Positions 16,949 through 26,294 of a stretch of DNA of 64,000 bases are shown one piece after another. Under the pieces are notes generated by a model. That model did not search any database. It was given only the letters and a program-made list of their open reading frames with translations, and was not told the origin of the DNA. The position numbers and the translations under genes are program-made. Origin of the DNA: an uncultured Clostridia bacterium. Lineage in GTDB: Bacteria > Bacillota > Clostridia > Oscillospirales > Acutalibacteraceae. Numbering within the stretch: position 1 is the stretch's first letter; the number at the start of each line of letters is the position of its first letter. The stretch spans positions 1 to 64,000 of the forward strand of contig CANRIZ010000002.1 of the NCBI GenBank assembly GCA_947630835.1, written 5' to 3'.

Positions 16949-17839
16949 TCAGCCCTTATATACCGCCCTGTATTTCGGCAATATTATTGCGGGATTGTAC
17001 GAAAGCTTCGACTTTCTCAAGCCCTCGTCGCCCGTGTCGTCCTCACGGTTTATGTATTTATACGAAAAAAGCTCATGCTCGCAAAACTGCTGGTTTATCA
17101 TAGGGTATGCGCCCCTTATGTCGGAGTAAGCCTTTTCGGCATGGACGCAGAAGACCTCGCTGTTTATTTCCTCGCCGAAGGTATAGGCTATAACCTCGCC
17201 GTCTTTTCTCAAAAGCCCGCCGACAAAGCCGAGCTTTCCGAATTTTATAAAGCCCCGCCTTATTGCGTCAAGCTCGTCGTCAAGCGCACCGTCATTTTCG
17301 GAAATATGGAGCCTTTCCCATTTCCTGTTCATTTCGTAGCACTCCGACAAATTATCGGGAGTTATTTTTTCGTAAGACCAATCGAAATTGTTTTTAAAGT
17401 ACGATATATGGTTTCTTTTTGAATGATATTTTCTGCCGGCAAGGTCGATAAGATCCTCGCAATTATATATATAATCGAAATACGCCCGTTCCTCGATAAA
17501 ATCGAATTCGCCCGGGAACAGCCCTTCAAGCTCCGCTTTGCTTTTCGGGGTTAAGCAGTACATCTCAAAAGAACCGTCCTCCTCCGCCCGGGAATAGCTT
17601 ATCAGCTCCCCGACGGCGCGTTTTTTGTCGCCGTTTCCGCAGGGATAAAGGTAACAGGGCTTTTCGCCGCAGTCGCGCGCCAAAAGCATACCGTCAAAAA
17701 AGGTTATCATATTTTTATAAACCCTTGACCAAATATAAAGGTTGCCGAAACAGTATTCGCAAGCCTGCTCGCCCGACGCCCTCATAGCCTCCGTTACCCG
17801 GTCCTTATCCGAAATTTCGGGCGTTCTGAATTCCAACAC
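16949..17839 (-). CDS. DUF2156 protein (GNAT-like, related to MprF C-terminal domain)
   Basis: 296 residues without membrane helices. YHSKRNHISYFKNNFDW near residue 137 and EVFCVHAEKAYSDIRGAYPMIN near residue 230 are characteristic of DUF2156 proteins, whose fold matches the aminoacyl transferase domain of phosphatidylglycerol lysyltransferase. This copy lacks the membrane flippase part, so it may transfer an acyl or aminoacyl group to an unknown acceptor. It starts 5 bp after tmk and ends 2 bp before the GNAT gene. Confidence 0.82.
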   Translation of the reverse strand: MLEFRTPEISDKDRVTEAMRASGEQACEYCFGNLYIWSRVYKNMITFFDGMLLARDCGEKPCYLYPCGNGDKKRAVGELISYSRAEEDGSFEMYCLTPKSKAELEGLFPGEFDFIEERAYFDYIYNCEDLIDLAGRKYHSKRNHISYFKNNFDWSYEKITPDNLSECYEMNRKWERLHISENDGALDDELDAIRRGFIKFGKLGFVGGLLRKDGEVIAYTFGEEINSEVFCVHAEKAYSDIRGAYPMINQQFCEHELFSYKYINREDDTGDEGLRKSKLSYNPAIILPKYRAVYKG

Positions 17840-17844
17840 AAAAA

Positions 17845-18516
17845 TTATCTCCCGATTTTATTTATTATTTCTCTGTAAATATTTTCGCCTATTTCCTCTA
17901 TGGGCAGAGGATTCTCGCCGTCGGAGCATTTAATTATACTCCAGCCGAATTTTTTTGCGGCGAAAAGGGCGGCCTTGCGGCATTTTTTAAGATATTCGAC
18001 GTCCGCTTCGTGTATATCCTTTTTGCTCTCGTTGCCGCCGTAACGCTCCGACATCAATCTCTGTGAAATTTCAATCGGCATATCGAGAAAAACCACGGCG
18101 TCGGGCTTGGGAATACGCATTTTGACGTATTCGTAATCGGTAAGCCATGAAAGGTAATCGTCCCAGCCGCTTTCGGGCAGCTTAACCGTTTGATGGACTG
18201 CATTTGAAGTTGTATATCTGTCGGCAAGTATTACCGTTTTGTTAAGATAATCCTTTTCCCAGTGACGTTTATAGCTTGCAAACCTGTCCACGGCATAAAA
18301 GGAAGAAGCGGCGTAAATGTTTACGTCGTCCGCCTTCTTGCCGAAATCTCCGTTTAGATACATCTTTACGAGCGTACTCGAAGGGTCGTCGTAATCGGGC
18401 AGCTTTATCTGCCTTACTTTGATATTTTCGGCAGTAAGTCTTTGCTTTAGAAGCTCTGTCTGCGTTGACTTTCCGCTTCCGTCAAGCCCCTCTATTACTA
18501 TCAGCGTTTGCTTCAA
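17845..18516 (-). CDS. tmk: Thymidylate kinase
   Basis: 223 residues. P-loop IVIEGLDGSGKSTQ (residues 5-18), the DRY motif in LADRYTTSNAVHQ, and a lid region after residue 150. It phosphorylates dTMP to dTDP. It is the first gene of the minus-strand run that continues through DUF2156, GNAT, DJ-1, fthC and mltG. It lacks the usual holB/recR neighbours. The protein is slightly longer than typical (about 205-210) and has somewhat unusual spacing (RQIKLPDYDDPSS), so it may be a second tmk-like gene in the genome. Confidence 0.85.
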   Translation of the reverse strand: MKQTLIVIEGLDGSGKSTQTELLKQRLTAENIKVRQIKLPDYDDPSSTLVKMYLNGDFGKKADDVNIYAASSFYAVDRFASYKRHWEKDYLNKTVILADRYTTSNAVHQTVKLPESGWDDYLSWLTDYEYVKMRIPKPDAVVFLDMPIEISQRLMSERYGGNESKKDIHEADVEYLKKCRKAALFAAKKFGWSIIKCSDGENPLPIEEIGENIYREIINKIGR

Positions 18517-18925
18517 TTTATACCACCCGATCCGCTTATGATTATAATCGCTTAATTATATCAGATTTTTTTGATTTTTACAATGATATTTCAAAAAATT
18601 AACATATTTTTAACGAAAGTTATTTTTGCAAAATTTCCTGCAAAAGCAGTCAATAATTAACTTAAATTATTGCATAGTTAAAAATCAAATATTCAAAATT
18701 GACAAGCCGAAAGCTTTACATTTTTTTTGGACAAAAACCTTGAAAATAAAGGTTTTTAAACAATTTGAACAGAGTTTTGAACAATTTGAATGTTGAAAAG
18801 TTTTTCCAAAAACAGACATAAATTTTTAAAAACCGACATTTACTTTCAAAAAAATTCATTTTTTAATGATAAAAATATGCAGTAAATGCTATTCATAATT
18901 TCAAATAAAGTAAAATTACAACTAA
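18517..18925. other. AT-rich gene-free stretch between tmk and the macB-like gene
   Basis: Roughly 400 bp of low-GC DNA without a convincing frame on either strand. It must hold the promoter of the tmk run, but no clear -35/-10 pair stands out. A short direct repeat AACAATTTGAA occurs twice about 20 bp apart near 18759-18790. Nothing else is recognisable. Confidence 0.6.
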
Positions 18926-18926
18926 A

Positions 18927-18953
18927 AAGCTCCTCCCGATGTGGGAGGAGCAA
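18927..18953 (-). terminator. Terminator after the macB-like gene
   Basis: GCTCCTCCC pairs with GGGAGGAGC around a 5-base loop; read on the minus strand it is followed by TTTTTAG. Confidence 0.85.
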
Positions 18954-18971
18954 AAAGCCGAAAAGCAAACT

Positions 18972-20237
18972 TCAATCACGTCTTAAAGCCTCGATAGGCG
19001 GCATCTTGGCGGCCTTCCTTGCGGGATAGACGCCGAACACAATACCTATAAACGACGAGAAGCCTATTGCCAGAGCAATCGTAGAGAATTTGACGTAAAG
19101 CGGGATTTTCATAATGGAGGAAATCGCCGCCGCTCCCGCAACGCCCAAAAGCAGACCTATTGCGCCGCCTATGGCGCAGAGAATAACGGATTCGGTAAGG
19201 AACTGGAACAAAATATTGGAGGTTTTCGCCCCGAGCGCCTTCCTTATGCCTATCTCCCTTGTACGCTCGGTAATAGATACCAGCATAATGTTCATAACGC
19301 CGATACCGCCGACAACAAGCGAAATGGCGCTTACCGCCGCTATAAATATTGTAAAGACGTTTATTACGGTGTCGAGCAAATCAATGTAAGTAGCCATATT
19401 ATTAAGTATATAGCAATCCTTATCGTAATTGTTGTGCCTTGCCCTTATTCTGTTAAGAGCCGCATTTCCGGCCGCGTCAAGCTCGTTTTCGTCGGAGGCT
19501 ATTATATATACGGTGTCGTACCTGTCGCTCATACCCATAACATTTGTGGCGAATTTAAGGGGTACCAAAATCATACCACCCGATATTGAAGCGCCGCCCA
19601 TAGACTGCATGGATTCCATCATTTCCTCGGAATCGCTGCCGAAGGTGCTTGCCATATCGGTTACGCCTATAATTTTGATGCTTGTGTTTACATCGCCTAC
19701 GGTATAGTTAATATACTTTCCGACGCAGTTTTTTTCATCGAAAAACTGAAGGGCGGATGAAGAGTCGATAATACATACCGCTTTGCCCTCGTTTGCCTCG
19801 GCTTCGGTAAAATATCTGCCGTAGACGCACTCGCCGCCCATTACATAACGCAGCTCCTCGTTGCCGCCCATTACAAGGCCTATGCCCGTTTGCTTGTCGG
19901 TGCTTATAGAGCCCATTGACATTACAACGGGCGAAACATAATCCACCGTTTCAAGGGCTTTTATCGCCTCAATATCATTGTCGGTAATGTAATCGGAATT
20001 TGAAGCCGTGGTTGCGTCAACCGCAATGGTTATCGCGCTTGAACCCATTTCCCTTATCATTCCGACTATATAATCCCTGCCGCCGTTACCCACGGTAATA
20101 ATGGCTATTACGGAGGCTACGCCTATAATTATACCGAGCATCGTCAAAAGCGACCGCATAAGATTTGTTCTGATGCTGAAAATCGCAATTCTTATGTTTT
20201 CTTTAATATTCAATTTTCGGCTCACCGGCCTTCCCAA
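18972..20237 (-). CDS. MacB-like ABC exporter permease (FtsX fold)
   Basis: 421 residues. First membrane helix at about 25-48 after a basic cytoplasmic start (RSLLTMLGIIIGVASVIAIITVGNGG is the hallmark of MacB permeases), then a large extracytoplasmic MacB_PCD domain up to about residue 285, then three C-terminal helices with ITERTREIGIRKALGAKTSNI and VYPARKAAKMPPIEALR at the end. It carries no ATPase domain, so it needs a separate LolD-like ATPase, which normally sits between or beside these genes. Here none is adjacent. The adaptor gene precedes it by 9 bp. Substrate unknown (peptides, macrolides and others in the family). Confidence 0.88.
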   Translation of the reverse strand: MGRPVSRKLNIKENIRIAIFSIRTNLMRSLLTMLGIIIGVASVIAIITVGNGGRDYIVGMIREMGSSAITIAVDATTASNSDYITDNDIEAIKALETVDYVSPVVMSMGSISTDKQTGIGLVMGGNEELRYVMGGECVYGRYFTEAEANEGKAVCIIDSSSALQFFDEKNCVGKYINYTVGDVNTSIKIIGVTDMASTFGSDSEEMMESMQSMGGASISGGMILVPLKFATNVMGMSDRYDTVYIIASDENELDAAGNAALNRIRARHNNYDKDCYILNNMATYIDLLDTVINVFTIFIAAVSAISLVVGGIGVMNIMLVSITERTREIGIRKALGAKTSNILFQFLTESVILCAIGGAIGLLLGVAGAAAISSIMKIPLYVKFSTIALAIGFSSFIGIVFGVYPARKAAKMPPIEALRRD

Positions 20238-20246
20238 AAGCTTAAA

Positions 20247-21815
20247 TTATTTATCGGTTAAAACCTCTTTTACGGCTATCTTATCGCCGTCCGCCATGGA
20301 GGACTTGGGATTGTCTATTACGGTATCGCCTACTTCAAGACCTTCGAGCAATTCATAATAATCATCCGAATAAGAGCCTACGGTAACCTCTTTTTTGGAA
20401 ACCTCGTTATCCTCGTTTACAGTAAAGACATAGTTTATACCGTCTTCCGTTACAACGGCGTCTATGGGAAGAATGTTTACGTCCGTGATTTTATCGGTAT
20501 CTATGCTTATATCGACGTCAAAGCCTATAACTATCTTTTCGTCGGGATTGTTAATTTTGATTTTTACAAGCGCGCCGTTCGAGCTGCTTGAAGAACCGCC
20601 CGAAAACGTTGAAGCAAGCGTGCTGATATCAATCGAGGACGAGCTTGTGGCGGTTGCGCTGACGTAAATTACCTCGCCTTCATACTCGTTGCCGAGGGAC
20701 GAAACCCTTACCTTCTGACCTTTTTTGATGTTGAGCAAATCGTATTTGCCTACGGAGAAATCCGCAATAAGCGCGCTTGAATCCTCAAGCACCATTCCCG
20801 TGCCCGCGCCCGCATTGCCCGAAGATACCGTTCCCATAATATCGGAAAGCACGGAGCTTATATCGGAATCCCCGGAAACGAGACTCATAATCGACGAAAG
20901 GTCGGTTGTTGTGGAGGTTTTTGCCTTTGGCGAGAACACTTCGCCTTCTGTAACGTCCACCTCGGTTATAATTCCGTCCGTCTGAGCAACCCAGCCGTTT
21001 TTAAGCCCGTTTACCATGGCCTTATAATTTTCATAATCGGCCTTTTTGCTTTCCATTACGGATTTGTATATATCCGCCGCCGTTCCCTGCGACTGCATTT
21101 CGTAAAGGGAAACCTGCGCTTCAAGCATCTCTTTTTGCGACTGCTTCTGCTGAAGGTTAAATTCCTTTGCGGTTTTTGAATCGAGTATTGCGTCCTCAAG
21201 ATTTGAGCTTGAGCCAAAACCCGTCAAAGCGGAGAGTATATCGCTTATCATTCCCTGCGAAAATCCGCCCGAAGCAAGGCCGCCCGCTATGGACGCTTCG
21301 CTCGAAGAATCTACGCTGTCGGCGGAAACATTTTCCGCCGCGTCTATATCGTTTTGAATCTGAGCTATTTCGCCGTCAAGCGCCTGAATCTTGCTTTTGG
21401 CGATAACTATATTCTGCTTTGCCTTTTCGACGTCCTCAACGCTCTTTTTGTATGCGGCGGCACTTTTTTCATAAGCCTCGCTGTACTGCGCAAGCGTTGC
21501 CGAAAGCGGCGCGGTATCGAAGGCTGCAAGCTTATCGCCCTTTTTAACCCTGTCGCCGACGTTAACAAAAACCTTGTTGACCTTTACGCCGCTTGCCGCG
21601 GCGTAGGTTACGGTGTTTTCGGACGATACCGTACCCTTGGTTTCGTAGGTGGTTTGTATATCGCCGCGATAGATTTTTGAAACATTGTACTGTGGCAATG
21701 CCTCCGGCTTAAAATTGGTGTAGACAACAAAAGCGACAAGCGCAATCAATATCAGTATTACGATAATGACAAGCGCCTGTTTGCCTTTGCTCATTTTTTT
21801 AAATTTACTAAGCAA
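20247..21815 (-). CDS. MacA-like periplasmic adaptor (membrane fusion protein)
   Basis: 522 residues. One N-terminal membrane anchor (about residues 13-33), a barrel-sandwich half (VNVGDRVKKGDKLAAFDTAPLS), a long coiled-coil insertion with a serine-rich part (about 95-255), the second half motif (GWVAQTDGIITEVDVTEGE), then beta-barrel and membrane-proximal domains. In a Gram-positive cell it would work outside the membrane together with the MacB-like permease. The start is TTG 21815: the run GGTGAC lies just upstream, whereas the internal ATG (21794) has no RBS. Ser/Asp-rich insertions (for example SSSSIDISTLASTFSGGSSS) are longer than usual. Confidence 0.85.
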   Translation of the reverse strand: MLSKFKKMSKGKQALVIIVILILIALVAFVVYTNFKPEALPQYNVSKIYRGDIQTTYETKGTVSSENTVTYAAASGVKVNKVFVNVGDRVKKGDKLAAFDTAPLSATLAQYSEAYEKSAAAYKKSVEDVEKAKQNIVIAKSKIQALDGEIAQIQNDIDAAENVSADSVDSSSEASIAGGLASGGFSQGMISDILSALTGFGSSSNLEDAILDSKTAKEFNLQQKQSQKEMLEAQVSLYEMQSQGTAADIYKSVMESKKADYENYKAMVNGLKNGWVAQTDGIITEVDVTEGEVFSPKAKTSTTTDLSSIMSLVSGDSDISSVLSDIMGTVSSGNAGAGTGMVLEDSSALIADFSVGKYDLLNIKKGQKVRVSSLGNEYEGEVIYVSATATSSSSIDISTLASTFSGGSSSSSNGALVKIKINNPDEKIVIGFDVDISIDTDKITDVNILPIDAVVTEDGINYVFTVNEDNEVSKKEVTVGSYSDDYYELLEGLEVGDTVIDNPKSSMADGDKIAVKEVLTDK

Positions 21816-21950
21816 AAGAAGTCACCGCTTTCAAAAAAAATACAACAGAAATACATATTTGGGTTCTTTTATACATATGTATATTTTACTATTATTTTTA
21901 TAATCCGTGTGTTAATAAACTATTAATTTTTTAAAAAGAAAGACAACAAT

Positions 21951-22454
21951 ATGAAAATACGAAACAAAGTTTTTATAATCGTTTTATGTATGCTTTTAAC
22001 AAGCTCCTGCGTAAGGCAGAGGTACATAGGGCAAAATGATTTTGCAATAAAATTCAACAAATGCCCGCAAAGCGTTAAGCTTGACGAGAGCGGCTACTAC
22101 GAAAAGGGCGGGGAATTTAATTTTTTTGCAAAATCCGATAATTTGCGTCAAATTCTCATTTCGTTAAAGCAAAACGACAAGGGCTTTGTCACCTGCGCCG
22201 AATTGACGGTAACGAAGAACTCAAAGAACCTTGGCGATACCGAAAAAGCGGAACTGCTTAAAACGGTAAGCGCCGTACTGAGCGTTCTTTTAAACTGCGA
22301 AGAAGAGGTATGCTCGGGCGAGCTTTCAAAAATCAATTTTGACAAAAGCAAGTTTGAATTTTCAAACAATACCGAAAGCTTTGAAATTTCGGGAGCGGAC
22401 TGCTTCTTTCACACAAACGGCGAGATGATATTTTTCAGAGTGGAAATAAAATAA
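21951..22454 (+). CDS. Small predicted lipoprotein, unknown function
   Basis: 167 residues. Signal peptide with lipobox LLTSSC (Cys at about residue 20), so it is anchored on the outside of the membrane. The mature part is soluble with mixed charges and no family I recognise; it has several Cys residues (VLLNCEEEVCSGE, GADCFF). It is divergent from the macA-like gene and ends at a bidirectional terminator. It may be a substrate-facing partner of the neighbouring exporter, but this is only a guess from position. Confidence 0.65.
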   Translation: MKIRNKVFIIVLCMLLTSSCVRQRYIGQNDFAIKFNKCPQSVKLDESGYYEKGGEFNFFAKSDNLRQILISLKQNDKGFVTCAELTVTKNSKNLGDTEKAELLKTVSAVLSVLLNCEEEVCSGELSKINFDKSKFEFSNNTESFEISGADCFFHTNGEMIFFRVEIK

Positions 22455-22463
22455 AAAAATAAA

Positions 22464-22530
22464 ATATGCACCCCGTTAGACATTATGCCGCAAAGCCTAA
22501 CTTTTGGGGTGCATATATATTTTGTTTTAA
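22464..22530. terminator. Bidirectional terminator between convergent genes
   Basis: ATATGCACCCC pairs with GGGGTGCATAT, and inside it GTTAG pairs with CTAAC. T-rich DNA follows on both strands, so it can serve the lipoprotein gene (+) and the GtrA-like gene (-). Confidence 0.85.
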
Positions 22531-22531
22531 A

Positions 22532-23050
22532 TCAGTCCTGCTTTTTCTTCTTTGAGAAGAGAAGCTTATCAACGGGGAAATAGAGGAAGAACTGGATTGC
22601 GCCGCAGCATGCGCCGGAAATCGCAACCGCCGTGCTCTCGCCGACATACTTCATAAAGAAAGTGATAAGCGTGGGAGAAAGCCAAGCCGAGAAGCAAATA
22701 AGCGCAATTGTAAATACTATGTAAATGGGAAGCGTTATAGCAACATTTGCGTCCGAATTAAAGGTTTTATCCCTGTTAATGAAGAAAGAAACGATCTGCG
22801 CGATAACGTTACTGACATTGGCGGCAAGCCAAATTCCAAGACCTACCTCCGCGGTAGACTTGAAAAGTCCCCAGTCAAACTCCTGAAGCTTAAATGCCTC
22901 CGACATAGGAAGTTTAATAAGTATGGGAAGGAAGGTTTGGATTACGAAAGCGCCCAAAGAAACAACGATGAACTTAACAAACTGCCAAAGAGTTTCGATA
23001 CCCTTGCCCTTTGAAGCGGCGGCCTTGTCAATGTCGTTTAATTTTGCCAT
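22532..23050 (-). CDS. GtrA-like integral membrane protein
   Basis: 172 residues with four predicted helices. The spacing of helices and the sequence ANVSNVIAQIVSFFINRDKTFNS match the GtrA family pattern (second helix, then an NR..TF turn), where members are thought to move lipid-linked sugars across the membrane. Similarity is modest, so the role is tentative. ATG 23050 is chosen because AGGAG (23058-23062) sits 7 bp upstream; an in-frame ATG at 23068 is upstream of that RBS. Single gene, ending at the shared terminator. Confidence 0.65.
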   Translation of the reverse strand: MAKLNDIDKAAASKGKGIETLWQFVKFIVVSLGAFVIQTFLPILIKLPMSEAFKLQEFDWGLFKSTAEVGLGIWLAANVSNVIAQIVSFFINRDKTFNSDANVAITLPIYIVFTIALICFSAWLSPTLITFFMKYVGESTAVAISGACCGAIQFFLYFPVDKLLFSKKKKQD

Positions 23051-23237
23051 AGTTAATCTCCTGTTCATATAAAATTTCTGACAAAAAATATTTTAACATA
23101 TCGAAGTACGGTTTGCAACTGTTATTTTTATAATCTTCGCCCTAAACAGTCCTTACGGCGATTTGTCCGCCGCAATCGCTTCAAAACAAAAACGGAGGGC
23201 CCGCCGCCTCGGCAAAGCCCCCTGTAATAAAATACCG

Positions 23238-25940
23238 TTATCTGTTTTTGATTTTTTCGATAGCGCTGTCAATCATCTGCATTTTTTCCGTATATTTTGC
23301 AAGCTTTTCACGCTGCTCCCCGACAAGCTTTTCGGGGGCTTTTTTTACGAAGTTTTCGTTGTTAAGCTTATTGGAGATGAAGTCTATATCCTTTTGCGCC
23401 GAAGCCTTTTCCTTTAAAAGCCGTTCAAGCTCCGCCTTAAAGTCAACAAGCTCATCCATGGGTATATAAATCCTTGCGTCGGCGGTGATTACGGTTACAG
23501 CCGAATCGTCCTCGTAGCCGGATATAATTTCAACTTCGCTTGCACAGGCAAGACGCTTGAAAAACTCCGAGCCGTTTTTAAAGGTTTCGGGGAACGCCGT
23601 ATCGATTATTACCTTCGCCTTCTTAGACGGCGCCACGTTCATCTCGCTTCTTCTGTTTCTTATAGCCTTGATAGCGGTCATAACCCTTTCCATTTCGGTT
23701 TCTTCCGCTTTAAATTCAAGCTCCTTTGAATATACGGGCCAGTCGGAAATCATTACGGACTCGCCGCAATGGGGAAGCGTCTGCCAAATTTCCTCGGTGA
23801 TAAAGGGCATAAACGGGTGAAGCAGCTTTAAAGTGTTGCTCATAACGTAAACCAAAACCGCCTTAACCGTTGCTTTTGCCTTCCCGTCGTCGGAATTTAA
23901 GCGGATTTTCGCAAGCTCTATATACCAGTCGCAGAAAACGTCCCAAATAAAATCATAAAGCTTTTGTACCGCAAGACCGAGCTCGTATTTTTCAAGCGAA
24001 TCTGTAACGGCTTTTATTAAATCGTTGTACTGGGAAAGTATCCATTTATCCTCGATTGCAAGCTGTTCTGGTATATGTGGAGCAGGCCCGTTTTCGTCAA
24101 GATTCATCAAAACGAACCTTGCGGCGTTCCAAATTTTATTTGCGAAGTTACGGCTTGCCTCAACCTTTTCGTCGGAAAATCTCATATCGTTTCCGGGGCT
24201 GTTGCCCGTCGCAAGGGTAAATCTCAAAGCGTCTGCGCCGAATTTGTCGATAATCTCAAGCGGATCTATGCCGTTGCCGAGAGATTTTGACATTTTCCTG
24301 CCCAAAGCGTCGCGTACAAGGCCGTGAATAAGCACCGTATCAAACGGCGGTTTTCCCGTATACTCAAGCGCCGAGAAAATCATTCTTGAAACCCAGAATC
24401 CGATAATATCATAGCCGGTAACGAGGGTATTTGTGGGATAGTAATGCTTTAAATCCTCCGTTTCGTCCGGCCAGCCGAGGGTTGAAAACGGCCAAAGCGC
24501 AGAGGAAAACCAGGTGTCAAGCGTGTCGGGGTCCTGCTGTAAACGCTTTGAACCGCATTTCGGGCAAACGTCGACCTTCGTCTTTGAAACAACCGTTTCG
24601 CCGCAGTCGTCGCAGTACCAGGCGGGTATTCTGTGTCCCCACCAAAGCTGACGGGAAATGCACCAATCCCTTGTGCCCTTCATCCAGTTAATATAGTTTT
24701 TTGTAAAGCGTTCGGGTATGAATTTAATTTCGCCCTTTTCAACCGCTTCAATCGCAGGGCCTGCAAGCGGCTCCATACGGACAAACCATTGCTTTGAAAC
24801 CATGGGTTCTATGCTCGAATGGCATCTGTAGCAAGTGCCTACGTCGTGCTTAATGGGTTCGATTTCCTTAATATATCCGCCCTCTTCGAGGTCTTTTAAT
24901 ATTGCCTTCCTCGCCTCAAGCGTGGTCATACCGGCATATTTTCCGCAGTCGAGAACCTCCGGCTCGTTTTGCGCGGCTTTTCCCGAAGCTCTTATTTCAT
25001 CAGCCTCCGCCTTTTCCTTTGCGCCCGTCAGATGTCCGTCATAGGTAAACGTGCGGACTATCGGAAGATTGTGCCTGAGCCCTACCTCAAAGTCGTTGGG
25101 GTCGTGAGCGGGGGTTATTTTAACAACGCCCGTTCCCTTTGTCATATCGGCATGCTCGTCGCATACTATGGGTATCTCCTTATTGAGAAGCGGAAGTATT
25201 ACATGGCAGCCGTGAAGATGCGCATATCTCGGGTCTTCGGCGTTTATTGCAACGGCAGTATCGCCGAGCATTGTTTCGGGACGGGTGGTTGCAAGCTCAA
25301 GCTTTTCGCCCGTTTCCTTAACCGTATAGAGCAAGTGCCAGAAGTTAGAGTCCTTTTCCTCATACTCAACCTCGGCGTCGGAAATTGACGTGCTGCAATG
25401 CGGACACCAGTTTACCATTCTGTTGCCCCTGTAAATCAAATCCTTTTCGTATAAGCGTACAAAAACCTCTCTTACGGCTCTGCTGCAGCCCTCGTCAAGG
25501 GTGAATCTCTCCCTGTCCCAGTCGCAGGACGAGCCCATTTTTTTAAGCTGTTCGATAATTCTGCCGCCGTATTTTTCTTTCCAGTCCCAGGCTCTCTCGA
25601 GGAATTTTTCCCTGCCGATTTCTTCCTTGGTAATGCCCTCGTTTCTCATAGCTTCAACGATTTTCGCCTCGGTCGCTATCGACGCGTGGTCCGTGCCGGG
25701 AAGCCAAAGCGTATCGAAGCCCGCCATTCTGTGATACCTTATCAGAATATCCTGCAAGGTATTGTCCAGCGCATGGCCCATATGGAGCTGACCCGTGATA
25801 TTGGGAGGCGGAATAACGATAGTATAAGTCTTTTTGCCCTCCTCGCGCTTTGCGTGGAAGTATTTTTTGTCAACCCAGGTTTTATAAATGCGTTCTTCGA
25901 CATTTTTAGGGTTGTACTGTTTTTCAAGCTCCTTTGACAT
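23238..25940 (-). CDS. valS: Valyl-tRNA synthetase
   Basis: 900 residues, usual length. Class I signature PPPNITGQLHMGHALD (HMGH at about 53-56) and KMSKSLGNGIDP (KMSKS at about 528-532). The editing domain lies between (about 190-340), a zinc-type CPKCGSKRLQQ is near residue 440, and a C-terminal coiled-coil arm starts at about 830 (ERLLKEKASAQKDIDF). It charges tRNA-Val. The RBS is AAGGAGAG 9 bp before ATG. The leader contains a T-box, so expression rises when uncharged tRNA-Val accumulates. Confidence 0.96.
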   Translation of the reverse strand: MSKELEKQYNPKNVEERIYKTWVDKKYFHAKREEGKKTYTIVIPPPNITGQLHMGHALDNTLQDILIRYHRMAGFDTLWLPGTDHASIATEAKIVEAMRNEGITKEEIGREKFLERAWDWKEKYGGRIIEQLKKMGSSCDWDRERFTLDEGCSRAVREVFVRLYEKDLIYRGNRMVNWCPHCSTSISDAEVEYEEKDSNFWHLLYTVKETGEKLELATTRPETMLGDTAVAINAEDPRYAHLHGCHVILPLLNKEIPIVCDEHADMTKGTGVVKITPAHDPNDFEVGLRHNLPIVRTFTYDGHLTGAKEKAEADEIRASGKAAQNEPEVLDCGKYAGMTTLEARKAILKDLEEGGYIKEIEPIKHDVGTCYRCHSSIEPMVSKQWFVRMEPLAGPAIEAVEKGEIKFIPERFTKNYINWMKGTRDWCISRQLWWGHRIPAWYCDDCGETVVSKTKVDVCPKCGSKRLQQDPDTLDTWFSSALWPFSTLGWPDETEDLKHYYPTNTLVTGYDIIGFWVSRMIFSALEYTGKPPFDTVLIHGLVRDALGRKMSKSLGNGIDPLEIIDKFGADALRFTLATGNSPGNDMRFSDEKVEASRNFANKIWNAARFVLMNLDENGPAPHIPEQLAIEDKWILSQYNDLIKAVTDSLEKYELGLAVQKLYDFIWDVFCDWYIELAKIRLNSDDGKAKATVKAVLVYVMSNTLKLLHPFMPFITEEIWQTLPHCGESVMISDWPVYSKELEFKAEETEMERVMTAIKAIRNRRSEMNVAPSKKAKVIIDTAFPETFKNGSEFFKRLACASEVEIISGYEDDSAVTVITADARIYIPMDELVDFKAELERLLKEKASAQKDIDFISNKLNNENFVKKAPEKLVGEQREKLAKYTEKMQMIDSAIEKIKNR

Positions 25941-25967
25941 ATATTTCTCTCCTTATAAAGTGAAATT

Positions 25968-26206
25968 TAAAACAAAACGCCCCATACATAAGTATGAGAC
26001 GAATAAAAATATCCGTGTTACCACTCAAATTGACGCCAAACGGCGCCCTCTCGATACCCGTAACGGGGGCGAGCCGTCTGCGCTTAACGGAAAACTTTAG
26101 GCGCAGCCGCTCCGAAGCGACGACGGTATAGGACTTGTGCTGCCTTGCACCCAACGGCAGCTCTCTTAAAGCGAAGCTCCGATACCTTAACTTCATCTCA
26201 GCGTTT
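25968..26206 (-). promoter_or_regulatory. T-box leader of valS
   Basis: About 240 nt ahead of valS. Read on the minus strand: a long stem I with its distal loop (GGGTGCAAGG near 26150), a GUC triplet at 26124-26122 (or the repeated GUC at 26121-26119) opposite UUAA that fits a valine specifier, then the T-box core TGAGTGGTAACACGG (26027-26013), which departs from the usual AGGGTGGTACCGCG, and a terminator with arms around CTCATAC/GTATGGG followed by TTTTGTTTT (26001-25968). Family knowledge: uncharged tRNA-Val stabilises the antiterminator. Confidence 0.9.
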
Positions 26207-26294
26207 TGTTGTATTCTAACATTTTAAAAGCCCAATGTCAATTAAAATATTCGATTTTTCTTTTTGTTATTAACGGTTTTACCGTGCTTTTTGC

